Shown piece by piece: positions 36,695 to 46,175 of a stretch of 64,000 bases of DNA (position 1 is the stretch's first letter; every line of letters begins with the position of its first letter). The stretch is from Odoribacter sp. Lineage in GTDB: Bacteria; Bacteroidota; Bacteroidia; Bacteroidales; Prolixibacteraceae. The position numbers and the translations under genes are program-made. Under the pieces are notes generated by a model that was given only the letters and a program-made list of their open reading frames with translations, was not told the DNA's origin and did not search any database. The stretch is taken from NCBI GenBank assembly GCA_013824715.1, contig PNOH01000006.1, positions 1 to 64,000 on the forward strand. The letters are read 5' to 3'.

Positions 36695-37840
36695 GTGAAA
36701 AAAATAACTTCAATAGCGATCGTTCTGGCGACTTTTATCGTTGGGTGCAACAAACCTAACGGGTTTGTAATCAGCGGAAAGATAACCAATGCTGAAGAAA
36801 AATATCTATATCTTGATGAGTTAAAGGTATCTTCAAGTATTCCGGTTGATTCGGTGAAACTAAAAAAAGATGGTTCGTTCAAATTCAAAGGCAAGATCGG
36901 TTATCCAAATTTTTACCTTTTACGCATTAATGAAAAGAATTTCATAACACTTCTGGTTGATACTACCGAAAAAATTACCGTTTACGGCGATGCTTCCAAT
37001 TTTGCACACGATTACATAGTTGAAGGTTCGTCCGGTTCATTGCTCGTTCAGGAATTGAACAACAGACTTACGGTAACCAAACATAGAATTGATTCGATCC
37101 GCAACCGTGTTGATGCTTTCCGTTCACTGGCCGATCCCGTTCAAAAAAACAAATGGAATTCGGAATTGGCTGAGATCAAGCAAAATCAGATCAGGTATTC
37201 CACCGAATTTGTACAGAAACATCCATTTTCAATGTCTTCGGTATTGGCCTTGTATCAAAAATTCGACGACTCGAACTACGTCATTCAGGATATCCACTCG
37301 CTCAAAGTTGCTGCATCTGCACTGAATTCAATTTTTCCGAAATCGGAACATGTAAAAGCCCTGTATGCAAATACTCAACGACTGATGGTTCAGGAAAAAA
37401 ACAACAAACTACAGGCGTTCATTGCCGAAAACGGCGAAAATTCGCCCGACATTACACTGCCCAATCACAACGGGCGCGATATTTCACTTTCATCGCTAAC
37501 AGGAAAAATTATTTTAATTCAATTCTGGTCAGCCCTAAACCGTGATTCCAGGTATCAAAATCAGGCGCTGGTTGAACTCTACAATAAATACAGATCGAAA
37601 GGACTTGAAATTTATCAGGTCAGTGTAGATACCGACCGGAATGCCTGGTTAAGCGCCATTGAAGAGGATGGCCTGAACTGGATCAATGTTGGCGATATGA
37701 AAGGAAGCGTATCGGCGCTGCACAGTTTTAACATTCAGACGATACCTTCAAACTACATCCTAGATCGTGAAAGACGCATTGTTGCCCGGGATTTAAAAGG
37801 ACCTGCACTCGACCAGGCTATTGGGAAACTTACCAGATGA
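36695..37840 (+). CDS. TlpA-like thioredoxin-fold lipoprotein lacking the CxxC motif
   Basis: About 381 residues from the GTG at 36695, which gives KKITSIAIVLATFIVGC with a lipobox; an ATG at 36641 would add 18 residues ahead of it. A DUF4369-type N-terminal beta domain (about 22-110) is followed by a helical linker and a C-terminal thioredoxin fold (about 245-381). At the active-site position the protein reads ILIQFWSALNRDSRY, so both redox cysteines are absent. It may act as a chaperone or binding protein. Its last 4 bases overlap the lpxH start (ATGA). Confidence 0.82.
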   Translation: MKKITSIAIVLATFIVGCNKPNGFVISGKITNAEEKYLYLDELKVSSSIPVDSVKLKKDGSFKFKGKIGYPNFYLLRINEKNFITLLVDTTEKITVYGDASNFAHDYIVEGSSGSLLVQELNNRLTVTKHRIDSIRNRVDAFRSLADPVQKNKWNSELAEIKQNQIRYSTEFVQKHPFSMSSVLALYQKFDDSNYVIQDIHSLKVAASALNSIFPKSEHVKALYANTQRLMVQEKNNKLQAFIAENGENSPDITLPNHNGRDISLSSLTGKIILIQFWSALNRDSRYQNQALVELYNKYRSKGLEIYQVSVDTDRNAWLSAIEEDGLNWINVGDMKGSVSALHSFNIQTIPSNYILDRERRIVARDLKGPALDQAIGKLTR

Positions 37841-38613
37841 TGAAAAATCAAGACAAAAAAGCATATTTTGTATCCGACCTTCATCTTGGAGCTCCGGCTT
37901 TAAAGAACAATAAAGAACGGGAACTTGCCTTCGTCAACTGGCTCAACGAAATTAAGGAAGATGCCTCACATCTTTTTCTGATGGGCGACATTTTCGATTT
38001 CTGGTTCGAATACAAAACGGTTGTTCCCCGCGGATTTACACGAACTTTAGGGAAAATAGCCGAAATTGCTGATTCAGGAGTTGATGTTCATTTTTTTACC
38101 GGAAACCATGATGTCTGGATTTTTGACTACCTGCCCAACGAACTGGGGTTGACCTTGCACCGCAACGAATTCAAAACCGAAATTTCAGGAAAGAAATTTT
38201 ATCTGGCACATGGCGATGGCCTCGATGCAACCGACAAAGGATATTTACTGCTGAAAAAAATGTTTACCAGCAAAACCCTTCAATGGCTGTTTGCACGGAT
38301 TCATCCCAATCTTTCAATTTCTCTTGGACGCCATTGGTCCAAACATTCACGCATATCAAAAGGAGTGATTGGCGAAGAATTTAAAGGCGCAACAAACGAA
38401 GGAATGTTTATTTTTGCCGAGTCAATTCTCTGTCAGGAAGAATTTGATTATTTTATTTTCGGGCACCGGCACGTTATGATTGACAGTCCTATCGGAGAAA
38501 ACAGCCGTTACATCAACCTGGGCGACTGGATACAACATTTCTCTTATGGAGTTTTTGACGGAACCGAATTTAAACTGAAACAATATAATTATCAAGGCCC
38601 GCGCGGCCACTGA
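37837..38613 (+). CDS. lpxH: UDP-2,3-diacylglucosamine diphosphatase
   Basis: Hydrolyses UDP-2,3-diacylglucosamine to lipid X in lipid A synthesis. The 258-residue metallophosphoesterase shows the metal-binding motifs SDLHLGAP (about 13-20), MGDIFDFWFEY, GNHDVW, AHGDGLD and FGHRHVMID. The length and lipid-A-type motif spacing fit LpxH-like proteins of Bacteroidota. Translationally coupled to the preceding TlpA-like gene. Confidence 0.9.
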   Translation: MMKNQDKKAYFVSDLHLGAPALKNNKERELAFVNWLNEIKEDASHLFLMGDIFDFWFEYKTVVPRGFTRTLGKIAEIADSGVDVHFFTGNHDVWIFDYLPNELGLTLHRNEFKTEISGKKFYLAHGDGLDATDKGYLLLKKMFTSKTLQWLFARIHPNLSISLGRHWSKHSRISKGVIGEEFKGATNEGMFIFAESILCQEEFDYFIFGHRHVMIDSPIGENSRYINLGDWIQHFSYGVFDGTEFKLKQYNYQGPRGH

Positions 38614-38623
38614 AATTTGAATT

Positions 38624-39706
38624 ATGACAAAACGGGTTTACACTAAAATTGTGGGAACGGGAAGTTATCTTCCTTCACGTATAATCAGCAATGATTATTT
38701 CAACCATTATACTTTTTTTGATCACGCAACCAAAAAGCCATTTGAAAAAAGCAATGATGAAATTATTCAGAAATTTAAAGAAATAACCAATATTAGCGAG
38801 CGCCGATGGATTAGCGACGAACTGAATAATTCGGATATGGCATGCCTGGCCATTAAAGATGCCTGCGAATCGGCGAGCATTGATGCTGAAACGCTTGATT
38901 TTATAATCATTGCCCATAATTTCGGAGATGTTGATCCGGTTTCGACCCGGGTCGATATTATGCCCAGTCTGGCCAACAAAGTGAAAGCCAAACTCAACAT
39001 TGTAAATCCAGCATGTTTTTGCCACGACCTGATTTCCGGATGTCCGGGCTGGACTCAGGGAATGATCACCGCCGATGCCTATATCCGTAGCGGAATAGCC
39101 AAAAGGGGAGTGGTGGTGGGTTCTGATGTTTTGTCCAGGATTTCGGATCCGCACGACCGCGACTCGATGATTTATGCCGATGGTGCCGGGGCAACGATTG
39201 TCGAAGGCGTTGAAAGCGAAGAACCAACAGGGATAATTTCGTTTTCGAGCCGATCTGATTCGGTGCATTACTGGAATTTATTGACCAACGGAAAATCCAT
39301 TAATCCAAAATTTCGGGGGAATGACCAGTTTATTAAAATGCACGGTCACAAATTATATGTCTATGCCTTAAACTTTGTTCCGGGAGTGGTGAAAGACAGC
39401 ATCGAAAAAGCCGGATTGCAACTGAGCGATATCAAAAAAGTGCTGATCCATCAGGCCAACGAAAAAATGGACGAAGCCATCCTGAAGAATGTTTTTAAGC
39501 TGTACCACGAAAAACATATCCCGAAAGGAATTATGCCCATGACTATCGAAAAACTCGGAAACTCTTCAACGGCGACCGTTCCAACCTTGCTCGATTTAAT
39601 TCTGAAGGGCAAGATGGAAGGACAGTCGATCAATCCGGGCGATTACATTATATTGTGTTCGGTGGGCGCGGGGATGAACATCAATTCGATTGTTTATAAA
39701 GCATAA
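38624..39706 (+). CDS. 3-oxoacyl-ACP synthase III family protein
   Basis: A 360-residue FabH-like condensing enzyme. The catalytic triad is visible: Cys140 in GCPGWTQGM, His276 in IHQANEKMD and Asn313 in GNSSTATVP. It carries an extra Cys pair in NPACFCHD (131, 133) just before the catalytic loop. It may start fatty-acid chains or make a specialised acyl product. It follows lpxH by 10 bases, so they are probably co-transcribed. Confidence 0.9.
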   Translation: MTKRVYTKIVGTGSYLPSRIISNDYFNHYTFFDHATKKPFEKSNDEIIQKFKEITNISERRWISDELNNSDMACLAIKDACESASIDAETLDFIIIAHNFGDVDPVSTRVDIMPSLANKVKAKLNIVNPACFCHDLISGCPGWTQGMITADAYIRSGIAKRGVVVGSDVLSRISDPHDRDSMIYADGAGATIVEGVESEEPTGIISFSSRSDSVHYWNLLTNGKSINPKFRGNDQFIKMHGHKLYVYALNFVPGVVKDSIEKAGLQLSDIKKVLIHQANEKMDEAILKNVFKLYHEKHIPKGIMPMTIEKLGNSSTATVPTLLDLILKGKMEGQSINPGDYIILCSVGAGMNINSIVYKA

Positions 39707-39716
39707 ATTGTAGCTA

Positions 39717-39747
39717 CTCACGGGGTGACACGCAGTCACCCCGTGAG
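39717..39747 (+). terminator. Perfect 13-bp hairpin after the FabH-like gene
   Basis: Arms 39717-39729 (CTCACGGGGTGAC) and 39735-39747 are exact inverted repeats with a 5-base loop, 10 bases after the stop codon. GC-rich and stable, but without an immediate T tract. It adjoins the left end of the ung-derived direct repeat. Confidence 0.6.
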
Positions 39748-40146
39748 CAGCACCCAGAAAAGTCACCTACGGTTTTATTTTTACCACTTCACCGGTTCTT
39801 TTCCCCACTCCATCAAATATTGATTGGTGGTAGAAAATTGCTTGTTCCCGAAAAAACCGCGACTGGCCGATAAGGGCGATGGATGGACTGATTTCAAAAC
39901 CAAATGCTTTCGTTCATCAATAAATTCGCCTTTGCTGATGGCATAATTTCCCCAAAGGATAAAAACTACATGCTCAAGTTTATCGGCCACCAAATGGATC
40001 ACCGAATCCGTAAATTGTTCCCAGCCCTGTTTTTGGTGCGATCCGGCCTGATGGGCGCGAACGGTTAAAGTGGCATTAAGCAGCAAAACCCCCTGGTTGT
40101 GCAAGGCGTTCAAAGTTTCCGCTTTGGGGAATTTCTTTGAAGTATC
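39743..40146. repeat. Left direct repeat (ung 3' end plus flank) of the 40-45 kb cassette
   Basis: Matches 45376-45776 colinearly, without indels in the coding part, and extends beyond the ung stop through the shared flank (GTGAGC, 10 variable bases, AAAGTCACCT). The two copies flank the cassette of four genes. Confidence 0.85.
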
Positions 40147-40152
40147 CATCAA
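39781..40152 (-). pseudogene. Truncated uracil-DNA glycosylase remnant
   Basis: A 123-codon frame whose residues 3-123 align one-to-one with residues 100-220 of the intact Ung at 45411-46073. From [10 protein letters not shown] to NQYL there are only five differences in 93 residues; the last ten residues diverge more. The first 99 residues are missing, including the catalytic Asp of GQDPYHGP, although HPSPLS is kept. It cannot be an active glycosylase; it is the displaced 3' end left by duplication or insertion. Confidence 0.9.
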
Positions 40153-40276
40153 ACACTTCTATTTAAAACTATTCCAAATTATCCCCCCCCGCATTAAATT
40201 TAACAAAACACAGGGTTACCTTTTACTAATTTGGGGAATAAACATATAAATAAACATTGTCCTCCCCATACAGGAA

Positions 40277-40425
40277 AACTTCATTGTCGCTTCATCAAGT
40301 TGTACAATGAAGTTAATTTATTTGAGAAGGCTAATGATAAAAAGGGAAAAACCCGGCCCTAAAAAAGAAACCGGGTTATAACAAATTGTTTTTAACCGAA
40401 AAGGGCAGCAGCAACTGCCCTTTTC
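40277..40425 (+). promoter_or_regulatory. Leader with three successive hairpins
   Basis: Exact inverted arms at 40277-40287/40304-40314, 40350-40356/40371-40377, and 40398-40408/40415-40425. The last (GAAAAGGGCAG/CTGCCCTTTTC) ends only 16 bases before the ATG of the cassette's first gene. A run of eight or more C lies at about 40174-40181. It may be the cassette's left junction, an attenuator, or a terminator of upstream transcription. Confidence 0.5.
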
Positions 40426-40441
40426 AAAACACTTCAAAAGT

Positions 40442-41464
40442 ATGAAAAAATTAATGTTTATGGCAGCAATTGCTATGGTTTTAACAGTTTTTAATGCTTG
40501 TACGAAAGACGAGCTTAGTTCAGACAAGCAAGTCGTATCCAAAAAACCGGATGTTTATCTGGAGAACGGCTATCTGGCATTTAAAAACATGAATGCCGTG
40601 GATAGTGTGATCAATCTTCTCTCAAAGATGAGCCGACAGGAAAAAGAGGCTTGGGAACAGATGATTGGCCTAAAGAGCGCACGTTTTGAGTTTGACAGAC
40701 TCTTTGATGAGTATGAAAAACTGACTTCAAAAGTGGAGTTTCTGAAGTTTAAATCGAAGTATGCCGACCAGCTGAAGTTTAACGAGATGGACGAAACCGA
40801 TTGCTCTATTGATTACCCTTACCAGGACTCTTTCTTTGCTCCTGTAATGAATTCATCCGGGATACTAAAAGTTGGCATTAGCCTTTTTAAATTTACGAGA
40901 GAAAACCAAATCACTATTCTGGACGGCGATTTAGAAAAACTAAATAATATTTCAAAATTCCCAAATGATAACAACATAATTCTATCTACAACACTAAAAA
41001 GTACCAATGATGGATCAAGTACCACTAATGTTACCGGATTTCTTGGATGGAGAACAAGTGGAGATAGAAGGCTGTGGAATGATCTTAACTGGACAAAGTA
41101 CATTTATTCATTGTCTGGCTATCCCTTTCCAACTTTTAAGGTAGTTTATATAGGATATTTGCGACAGCAAGGACAAAAGAAAACGTTGTTCGGATGGGTT
41201 AACTATAGTACACAGTATATTGTTGAGGATATCTGGTATCAAGAAGGAAATCAACCAAAAACTCTAATACGTTCAGGTAATCATATTTCAACAGAAACCA
41301 CTCCATATTACGATTGGGGATTTAGTTATACTGAATATACAACTCCTTCTAGTTCTTCTTATGACAATGCCATTAGGCCAACAATGAGTTGTAAGGGAAA
41401 TGTTTCTTTTCGAGGATTCACTTTTACTTATCCAATTACCTATTCGGAACATACAGGATTTTAG
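40442..41464 (+). CDS. Lipoprotein of unknown function (cassette gene 1)
   Basis: A 340-residue exported lipoprotein (KKLMFMAAIAMVLTVFNAC lipobox). Residues 35-110 form a charged helical region (LENGYLAFKNMNAVDSVINL...EFDRLFDEYEKL) that resembles N-terminal regions of Bacteroidota DUF4848-type proteins; this assignment is uncertain. The rest is beta-rich with many Tyr/Trp/Thr. More AT-rich than the housekeeping genes. It ends at a strong terminator, so it is probably transcribed alone. Confidence 0.75.
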   Translation: MKKLMFMAAIAMVLTVFNACTKDELSSDKQVVSKKPDVYLENGYLAFKNMNAVDSVINLLSKMSRQEKEAWEQMIGLKSARFEFDRLFDEYEKLTSKVEFLKFKSKYADQLKFNEMDETDCSIDYPYQDSFFAPVMNSSGILKVGISLFKFTRENQITILDGDLEKLNNISKFPNDNNIILSTTLKSTNDGSSTTNVTGFLGWRTSGDRRLWNDLNWTKYIYSLSGYPFPTFKVVYIGYLRQQGQKKTLFGWVNYSTQYIVEDIWYQEGNQPKTLIRSGNHISTETTPYYDWGFSYTEYTTPSSSSYDNAIRPTMSCKGNVSFRGFTFTYPITYSEHTGF

Positions 41465-41485
41465 GTACAACTGATTAAACAAATG

Positions 41486-41513
41486 AATCCCTGCATTTAT
41501 GTGCAGGGATTTT
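41486..41513 (+). terminator. Rho-independent terminator after cassette gene 1
   Basis: Exact 10-bp stem AATCCCTGCA/TGCAGGGATT with a 6-base loop followed by TTTT at the arm end. It lies 21 bases past the stop codon and 14 bases before the next gene. Confidence 0.85.
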
Positions 41514-41524
41514 AAAAAATTATT

Positions 41525-42412
41525 ATGAGCAGAGTTTCTTTTTTTATCTATCTTTTTTGCTTATTCCTAGTTTTTTCATGCGAAAAGGATTTGAACACAG
41601 CCATTGATGTTTTTAAGAAACCGTGTTTTAATTGCATTTTAAATCCAGACTCCGTTATTACGGCAACAGTAAGCATGAGCAAATCAATTACAAATGAAGG
41701 TATGCCCGATAAAATTCTGGATGCTGTAATTGAGTTAAAAGAAGAAGGAAAACCTTCACTTTTTCTGAAACATATTGGAAACGGAAAATACAAGACTGAT
41801 CATAAGCCTTCTGTTGGAACAAAATATTCAGTAGAAATTTCTATTCCCAATTATCTAACATTAAAAGCAACAACCATTGTTCCGATACGACCAGAGGTTA
41901 AATATATTAAAGGTTACTTAAAACCAAAAGAAGAAATTAAATCGCGATATTCCAGTCTCCCATTCTACCCTTATACTTTTGAGATTAATGATAAGCCCGG
42001 ACTAAACCGATATTGGGTTTATTCAATGGAAAAATATATCGGCAATAATTATAAATGGGATTTTAGATCAATGTATTATGGCCCGGATTTTATTCAATAT
42101 GACGATTTTAATAAAGAGACAGATGCCGGGTTTCTTAACGGATTTTATTTTTTATATTATTTAAGGATCTTAGATTCAGGTATAGGAAGTAATGTATTTC
42201 AGGTAAATGAAGAATGTCCTGTTGACCAAAATTACAGATACTTCTTCATGGACACCGACGAGCATTACGACAAGTACCTGAAATCGACCATTAAACAAGC
42301 AATGAATGATGGCGATAATTTACTTTTTAACGAGCCGGTACAAATCTACTCAAACATCGAAAATGGTCTGGGGATTTTCGGTTCGGCAGCCATAACAAGT
42401 TTTAAACTATGA
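41525..42412 (+). CDS. DUF4249-family lipoprotein
   Basis: A 295-residue lipoprotein (LVFSC lipobox) with a transthyretin-like N-terminal module (TATVSMSKSI...AVIELKEEGKPSLFLKHIGNGKYKTD) and the DUF4249 core. DUF4249 proteins commonly pair with TonB receptors of the carboxypeptidase-regulatory type; here the next gene overlaps by 4 bases, supporting this. Probably the surface partner of that receptor. AT-rich. Confidence 0.85.
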   Translation: MSRVSFFIYLFCLFLVFSCEKDLNTAIDVFKKPCFNCILNPDSVITATVSMSKSITNEGMPDKILDAVIELKEEGKPSLFLKHIGNGKYKTDHKPSVGTKYSVEISIPNYLTLKATTIVPIRPEVKYIKGYLKPKEEIKSRYSSLPFYPYTFEINDKPGLNRYWVYSMEKYIGNNYKWDFRSMYYGPDFIQYDDFNKETDAGFLNGFYFLYYLRILDSGIGSNVFQVNEECPVDQNYRYFFMDTDEHYDKYLKSTIKQAMNDGDNLLFNEPVQIYSNIENGLGIFGSAAITSFKL

Positions 42413-44727
42413 GAATTTTCTTGTACATTTTATTTATATTTCCAATGCTTGTTTTTGCCCAGGGCCAGGTTACTGTAAGTGGGATTATTTCGGATCAAAA
42501 TTCCGGCGAACGACTTATTGGAGCCTCCATCTATTCTCCAGTCTCGAAACTTGGGGTTTCAGCAAATTCCTACGGGTTCTTTAGCATTAAACTTCCTAAA
42601 GGATCAAATGCCATTCAGGCAAGTTATGTGGGTTATCAAACTTCATCAGTCACTATTAATCTGCGAAAAGATACTGTACTCAATTTCACCCTAAAATCAT
42701 CATTAATCCTGAAAGAGTTTACAGTAAAAGGAACTCAAAGCCGAAACGCGCACCCGTATTTCTCAACCTTGAACATGGTAAAGCTGGATATGGCCAAAAT
42801 GGGAGACATTCCGGCTATTTTAGGAGAACGCGATTTGTTAAAATCAATCCAGTTTTTGCCAGGTATCAAAGGCGGCGCTGAAAATACCGCAGGGTTTAAT
42901 GTCAGGGGAGGAAGCAGTGACCAAAACCTGATCTTATTGGATGGTGTTCCGGTTTACAATGTGTATCATTTAATGGGTTTCTTTTCGGTATTTAACGGAG
43001 AAGCCATCAAAAATGCGGAACTTTTTAAAGGGGGGATTCCAGCCCGGTATGGTGGACATTTGTCTTCGGTATTGGATGTAAGCATGAAAGAAGGAAACCT
43101 GAAAAAGCCGGAAGGTACATTTACTATCAGCCCTGTTGCCGGAAGTTTCACACTGGAAGGCCCAATTAAAAAAGATACGGCATCGTACATTATTTCCGTC
43201 AGAAGGACATTCATTGACTTCCCTCTAATGTTGATCCAAAAAATGCAAAAGCAACCTTATATTGGCGGGTACTATTTTTATGACCTGAATGCCAAAGCCA
43301 ACTGGATGTTAAATCAAAAGAACCGTATTTACCTGAGCTTTTACAGTGGGCTCGACCGCAACTTTTTTACCGGTAACGACCGTAATTTAAAGCAAAGTTT
43401 CCGGTATCAATGGGGAAATACCACTACTGTGCTTCGATGGAACAGCACAATTACGCCTAAATTATTTTCAAACACCTCGCTGTACTTTAGCAGCTTCAAC
43501 AACACGCAGCGGACCAAAGCAAAAGAAGGTGACGCGGTTAACTTGTTCAAAACAACTTCAAAACTAAATGAATGGAGCTTTAAGTCAGATTTTGACTTCT
43601 ATGTTTCACCTGAACATGTCGTGCGTTTTGGCGGTAAAGTTTCGCTAATGGCTTTCAGTCCCGATATTTTACAGCAAAGAAATGATGAAACTGAAACAAA
43701 CTTTACCCAGGAAACCAGGAAAGAAGCCTTTGCAGGCGAGGTTTATTTGGAGGATGCCATGGAATGGGGGCGAATGAATGCCAATGTTGGACTTCGTACC
43801 GCATATTATGGCATTGAGGGGAAAACCTATTTATCGTTTGAACCAAGGATTGCATTGAACTGGACGTTAAAACCAGATTTAACGATTAGCGCCAGCTACA
43901 TGCGAAACAGCCAGAACCTTCATTTATTGACCAACTCATCGTTAGGCCTACCGACGGATTTATGGGTAGCATCGACCAAAAACATTGCCCCACAAAAGGC
44001 CGATCAATATTCGTTGGGGATCGAAAAACACATTGCCAGGAAATACACCTTTGGACTTGAAGGTTATTACAAAACCCTGAAGAATGTGACCCGGTTCAAT
44101 GAAGGCGCGGCTTTTTTAAGTGGCAGGGACCGGAATTGGGAAAACAATGTTTCGGTTGGGGAAGGCGAAGCTTATGGAAGCGAATTCATGTTCAGAAAAG
44201 AAAATGCACGGTTGAACTGGATGCTGGCCTATACCCTATCGTGGTCGAACCAGCGTTTCGACGACATTAACAGGGGGCGTTGGTTCCCGTTCAAGTACGA
44301 CCGGCGACATGATTTTTCGGCTTTGGTCGATTACAAGCTAAAAAGCAAAAAATCGGGCGAACGGAAAATAAGCCTTGCCTTTGTGTTCAAATCAGGTAGT
44401 CAGGTAACCATTAACGACACTGAAACAGAAGGGGTGATGCTCCCCGGCTTCGAATATTATGCTTCTCCAGAGTACGTGGACAAATTTCGGGTGCGCCAAA
44501 CTTATGAAAATCCGAATAATTTCAAGATGCCGTCGTTTCACCATCTCGACTTGAATTATTCAGTTAAGAAGTATCGAAACAGCGGAAGGGGTCACGAATG
44601 GTCATTTTCAGGCTACAACATTTATAACCATCTAAACCCATGGATGACCTACAAAGAAGATGGTGTTGCCAAACAACTCAGCATATTCCCTTTTATTCCA
44701 TCAGTTTCATATCGCTATAAATGGTAA
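42409..44727 (+). CDS. TonB-dependent outer-membrane receptor
   Basis: A 772-residue receptor: signal peptide (to VFAQ), an N-terminal carboxypeptidase-regulatory-like domain (about 21-105; VSGIISDQNSGERLIGASIY), a plug domain (about 130-240; FNVRGGSSDQNLILLDGVPVYN) and a 22-strand barrel ending YRYKW. With the DUF4249 lipoprotein it likely imports an oligopeptide, siderophore or glycan; the substrate is not predictable. Starts inside the preceding gene (ATGA). Confidence 0.95.
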   Translation: MRIFLYILFIFPMLVFAQGQVTVSGIISDQNSGERLIGASIYSPVSKLGVSANSYGFFSIKLPKGSNAIQASYVGYQTSSVTINLRKDTVLNFTLKSSLILKEFTVKGTQSRNAHPYFSTLNMVKLDMAKMGDIPAILGERDLLKSIQFLPGIKGGAENTAGFNVRGGSSDQNLILLDGVPVYNVYHLMGFFSVFNGEAIKNAELFKGGIPARYGGHLSSVLDVSMKEGNLKKPEGTFTISPVAGSFTLEGPIKKDTASYIISVRRTFIDFPLMLIQKMQKQPYIGGYYFYDLNAKANWMLNQKNRIYLSFYSGLDRNFFTGNDRNLKQSFRYQWGNTTTVLRWNSTITPKLFSNTSLYFSSFNNTQRTKAKEGDAVNLFKTTSKLNEWSFKSDFDFYVSPEHVVRFGGKVSLMAFSPDILQQRNDETETNFTQETRKEAFAGEVYLEDAMEWGRMNANVGLRTAYYGIEGKTYLSFEPRIALNWTLKPDLTISASYMRNSQNLHLLTNSSLGLPTDLWVASTKNIAPQKADQYSLGIEKHIARKYTFGLEGYYKTLKNVTRFNEGAAFLSGRDRNWENNVSVGEGEAYGSEFMFRKENARLNWMLAYTLSWSNQRFDDINRGRWFPFKYDRRHDFSALVDYKLKSKKSGERKISLAFVFKSGSQVTINDTETEGVMLPGFEYYASPEYVDKFRVRQTYENPNNFKMPSFHHLDLNYSVKKYRNSGRGHEWSFSGYNIYNHLNPWMTYKEDGVAKQLSIFPFIPSVSYRYKW

Positions 44728-44756
44728 TCTCAATAAATCAATTCACATTCAGAAAC

Positions 44757-45362
44757 ATGAAAACAATTACAGCAATTCTATTGGTACTGACAGTACTGTG
44801 CGTGCAAGCTCAGGAAAAATTCTCACTTAGCGTTCAACTGGAAGGCGTATATTCTATGCCTCTAACTCAAGGAAGTTTCCCTGTAAAAATTGAAAAGGAT
44901 TTCGGAAGCGGTATCGGACTAAATTTCTCTCATCAGATTTGGAAAACATTTTCAGCGAATACCGGTCTTAACTTCCGGTATATTCAGTATAACCGATTAG
45001 ATAAAAATGTTGGTTACCCTATCGGTTATCCAACTCTGGATGGCTACCAATATAAACAAAGCTATTTGGTTTTACCTGTCAGCCTCCGAAAAACTTATTT
45101 AAACGAAAAACTATTTTTGGAAGCTGGGTTGGAATTAAACAGGATTTTTGGAAGAGAAAAAAAAGATCCCCAAACTGAATTGCTTTGGAAAATTGGAGCA
45201 GGCAGTAAAGTTGGAAAACTGAATTATTCTCTCAACTATTTATGGGGAAATAAGGAACAGGAAGACATTCTGCGATTGGATCCAAATTTAAAGATAGTTG
45301 CCTATAAAAGCCGGATGTTGCAATTCGAAGTTTCGTACCCACTTTGGCAAAAAAACAAATAA
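44757..45362 (+). CDS. Small outer-membrane barrel protein (cassette gene 4)
   Basis: About 201 residues from the ATG at 44757, which gives a proper signal peptide (TITAILLVLTVLCVQAQ); the longer frame starts inside the receptor gene. Repeated amphipathic strands (GSGIGLNFSHQIWKTFSANT, GLNFRYIQYN, LQFEVSYPLWQ) fit a small beta-barrel. It likely belongs to the receptor operon. Function unknown. Confidence 0.8.
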   Translation: MKTITAILLVLTVLCVQAQEKFSLSVQLEGVYSMPLTQGSFPVKIEKDFGSGIGLNFSHQIWKTFSANTGLNFRYIQYNRLDKNVGYPIGYPTLDGYQYKQSYLVLPVSLRKTYLNEKLFLEAGLELNRIFGREKKDPQTELLWKIGAGSKVGKLNYSLNYLWGNKEQEDILRLDPNLKIVAYKSRMLQFEVSYPLWQKNK

Positions 45363-45375
45363 CAAGCTAACTTTA

Positions 45376-45776
45376 GTGAGCGGGTCACTTCAAAGTCACC
45401 TGCTTAATCTTTACCAGAGAATTGGGTCCTTCCCATTATCCTCCAAATATTGATTGGCAGTTGAAAACTGCCTGTTCCCGAAAAACCCGCGACTGGCCGA
45501 TAAGGGCGAGGGATGGACAGATTTTAGTACCAAATGATTCCGCGCATCAATAAATTCGCCTTTACTGATGGCATAATTTCCCCAAAGGATAAAAACTACA
45601 TGCTCAAGTTTATCGGCCACTAAATGAATAACCGAATCGGTAAACTGTTCCCAGCCCCGTTTTTGGTGCGATCCAGCCTGATGGGCGCGAACCGTTAAAG
45701 TGGCATTAAGCAGCAGCACGCCTTGTTTGGCCCAGCGTTCCAGGTTTCCGCTGGTTGGAATTGGCGCACCGGTATC
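45376..45776. repeat. Right direct repeat (within the intact ung and its flank)
   Basis: The right-hand partner of 39743-40146. It covers the last 121 codons of ung and 35 bases of downstream flank. Recombination between the two copies would remove the cassette and restore a single ung. Confidence 0.85.
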
Positions 45777-46073
45777 AGCCTGAATCTCCTTGAAAATATT
45801 CCTTAAACTTGGAGGAAAATCGACCCCATCGTTCACTGAAAAACAAAGACCATGCGCCTGTCCCGGGCCATGATACGGATCCTGCCCCAAAATCACCACT
45901 TTCACCTGATCGAACGGACATTGTTCGAAAGCATTAAAAATCAATTTCGCTGGTGGATAAATGGTTTGGCTTAAATATTCCGACCGCACAAATTCGGTTA
46001 ACTGCTTAAAGTACGGTTTTTCAAATTCTGACTGAAGCTGCGTTTTCCAGCTTTCTTCGATCCGGACTTCCAT
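45411..46073 (-). CDS. ung: Uracil-DNA glycosylase
   Basis: Removes uracil from DNA. The full 220-residue family-1 enzyme shows [18 protein letters not shown] (catalytic Asp65), the LLLNATLTV Asn motif, FILWGNYA and [11 protein letters not shown] (His187). Its 3' half is duplicated at 39781-40152. Confidence 0.97.
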   Translation of the reverse strand: MEVRIEESWKTQLQSEFEKPYFKQLTEFVRSEYLSQTIYPPAKLIFNAFEQCPFDQVKVVILGQDPYHGPGQAHGLCFSVNDGVDFPPSLRNIFKEIQADTGAPIPTSGNLERWAKQGVLLLNATLTVRAHQAGSHQKRGWEQFTDSVIHLVADKLEHVVFILWGNYAISKGEFIDARNHLVLKSVHPSPLSASRGFFGNRQFSTANQYLEDNGKDPILW

Positions 46074-46175
46074 GATTATTCATTTTTCAGTTGAGGAAAA
46101 CAAAGTAGCCAAAAATTTCTAAAACATTCAACAATTCGACAATTTGTCAATTGGACAATTGAACAATCAACCAAT

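Noticed and set aside
39781-40152. Second active uracil-DNA glycosylase
   Set aside because: It lacks residues 1-99, including the catalytic Asp motif, and starts with unrelated upstream bases.
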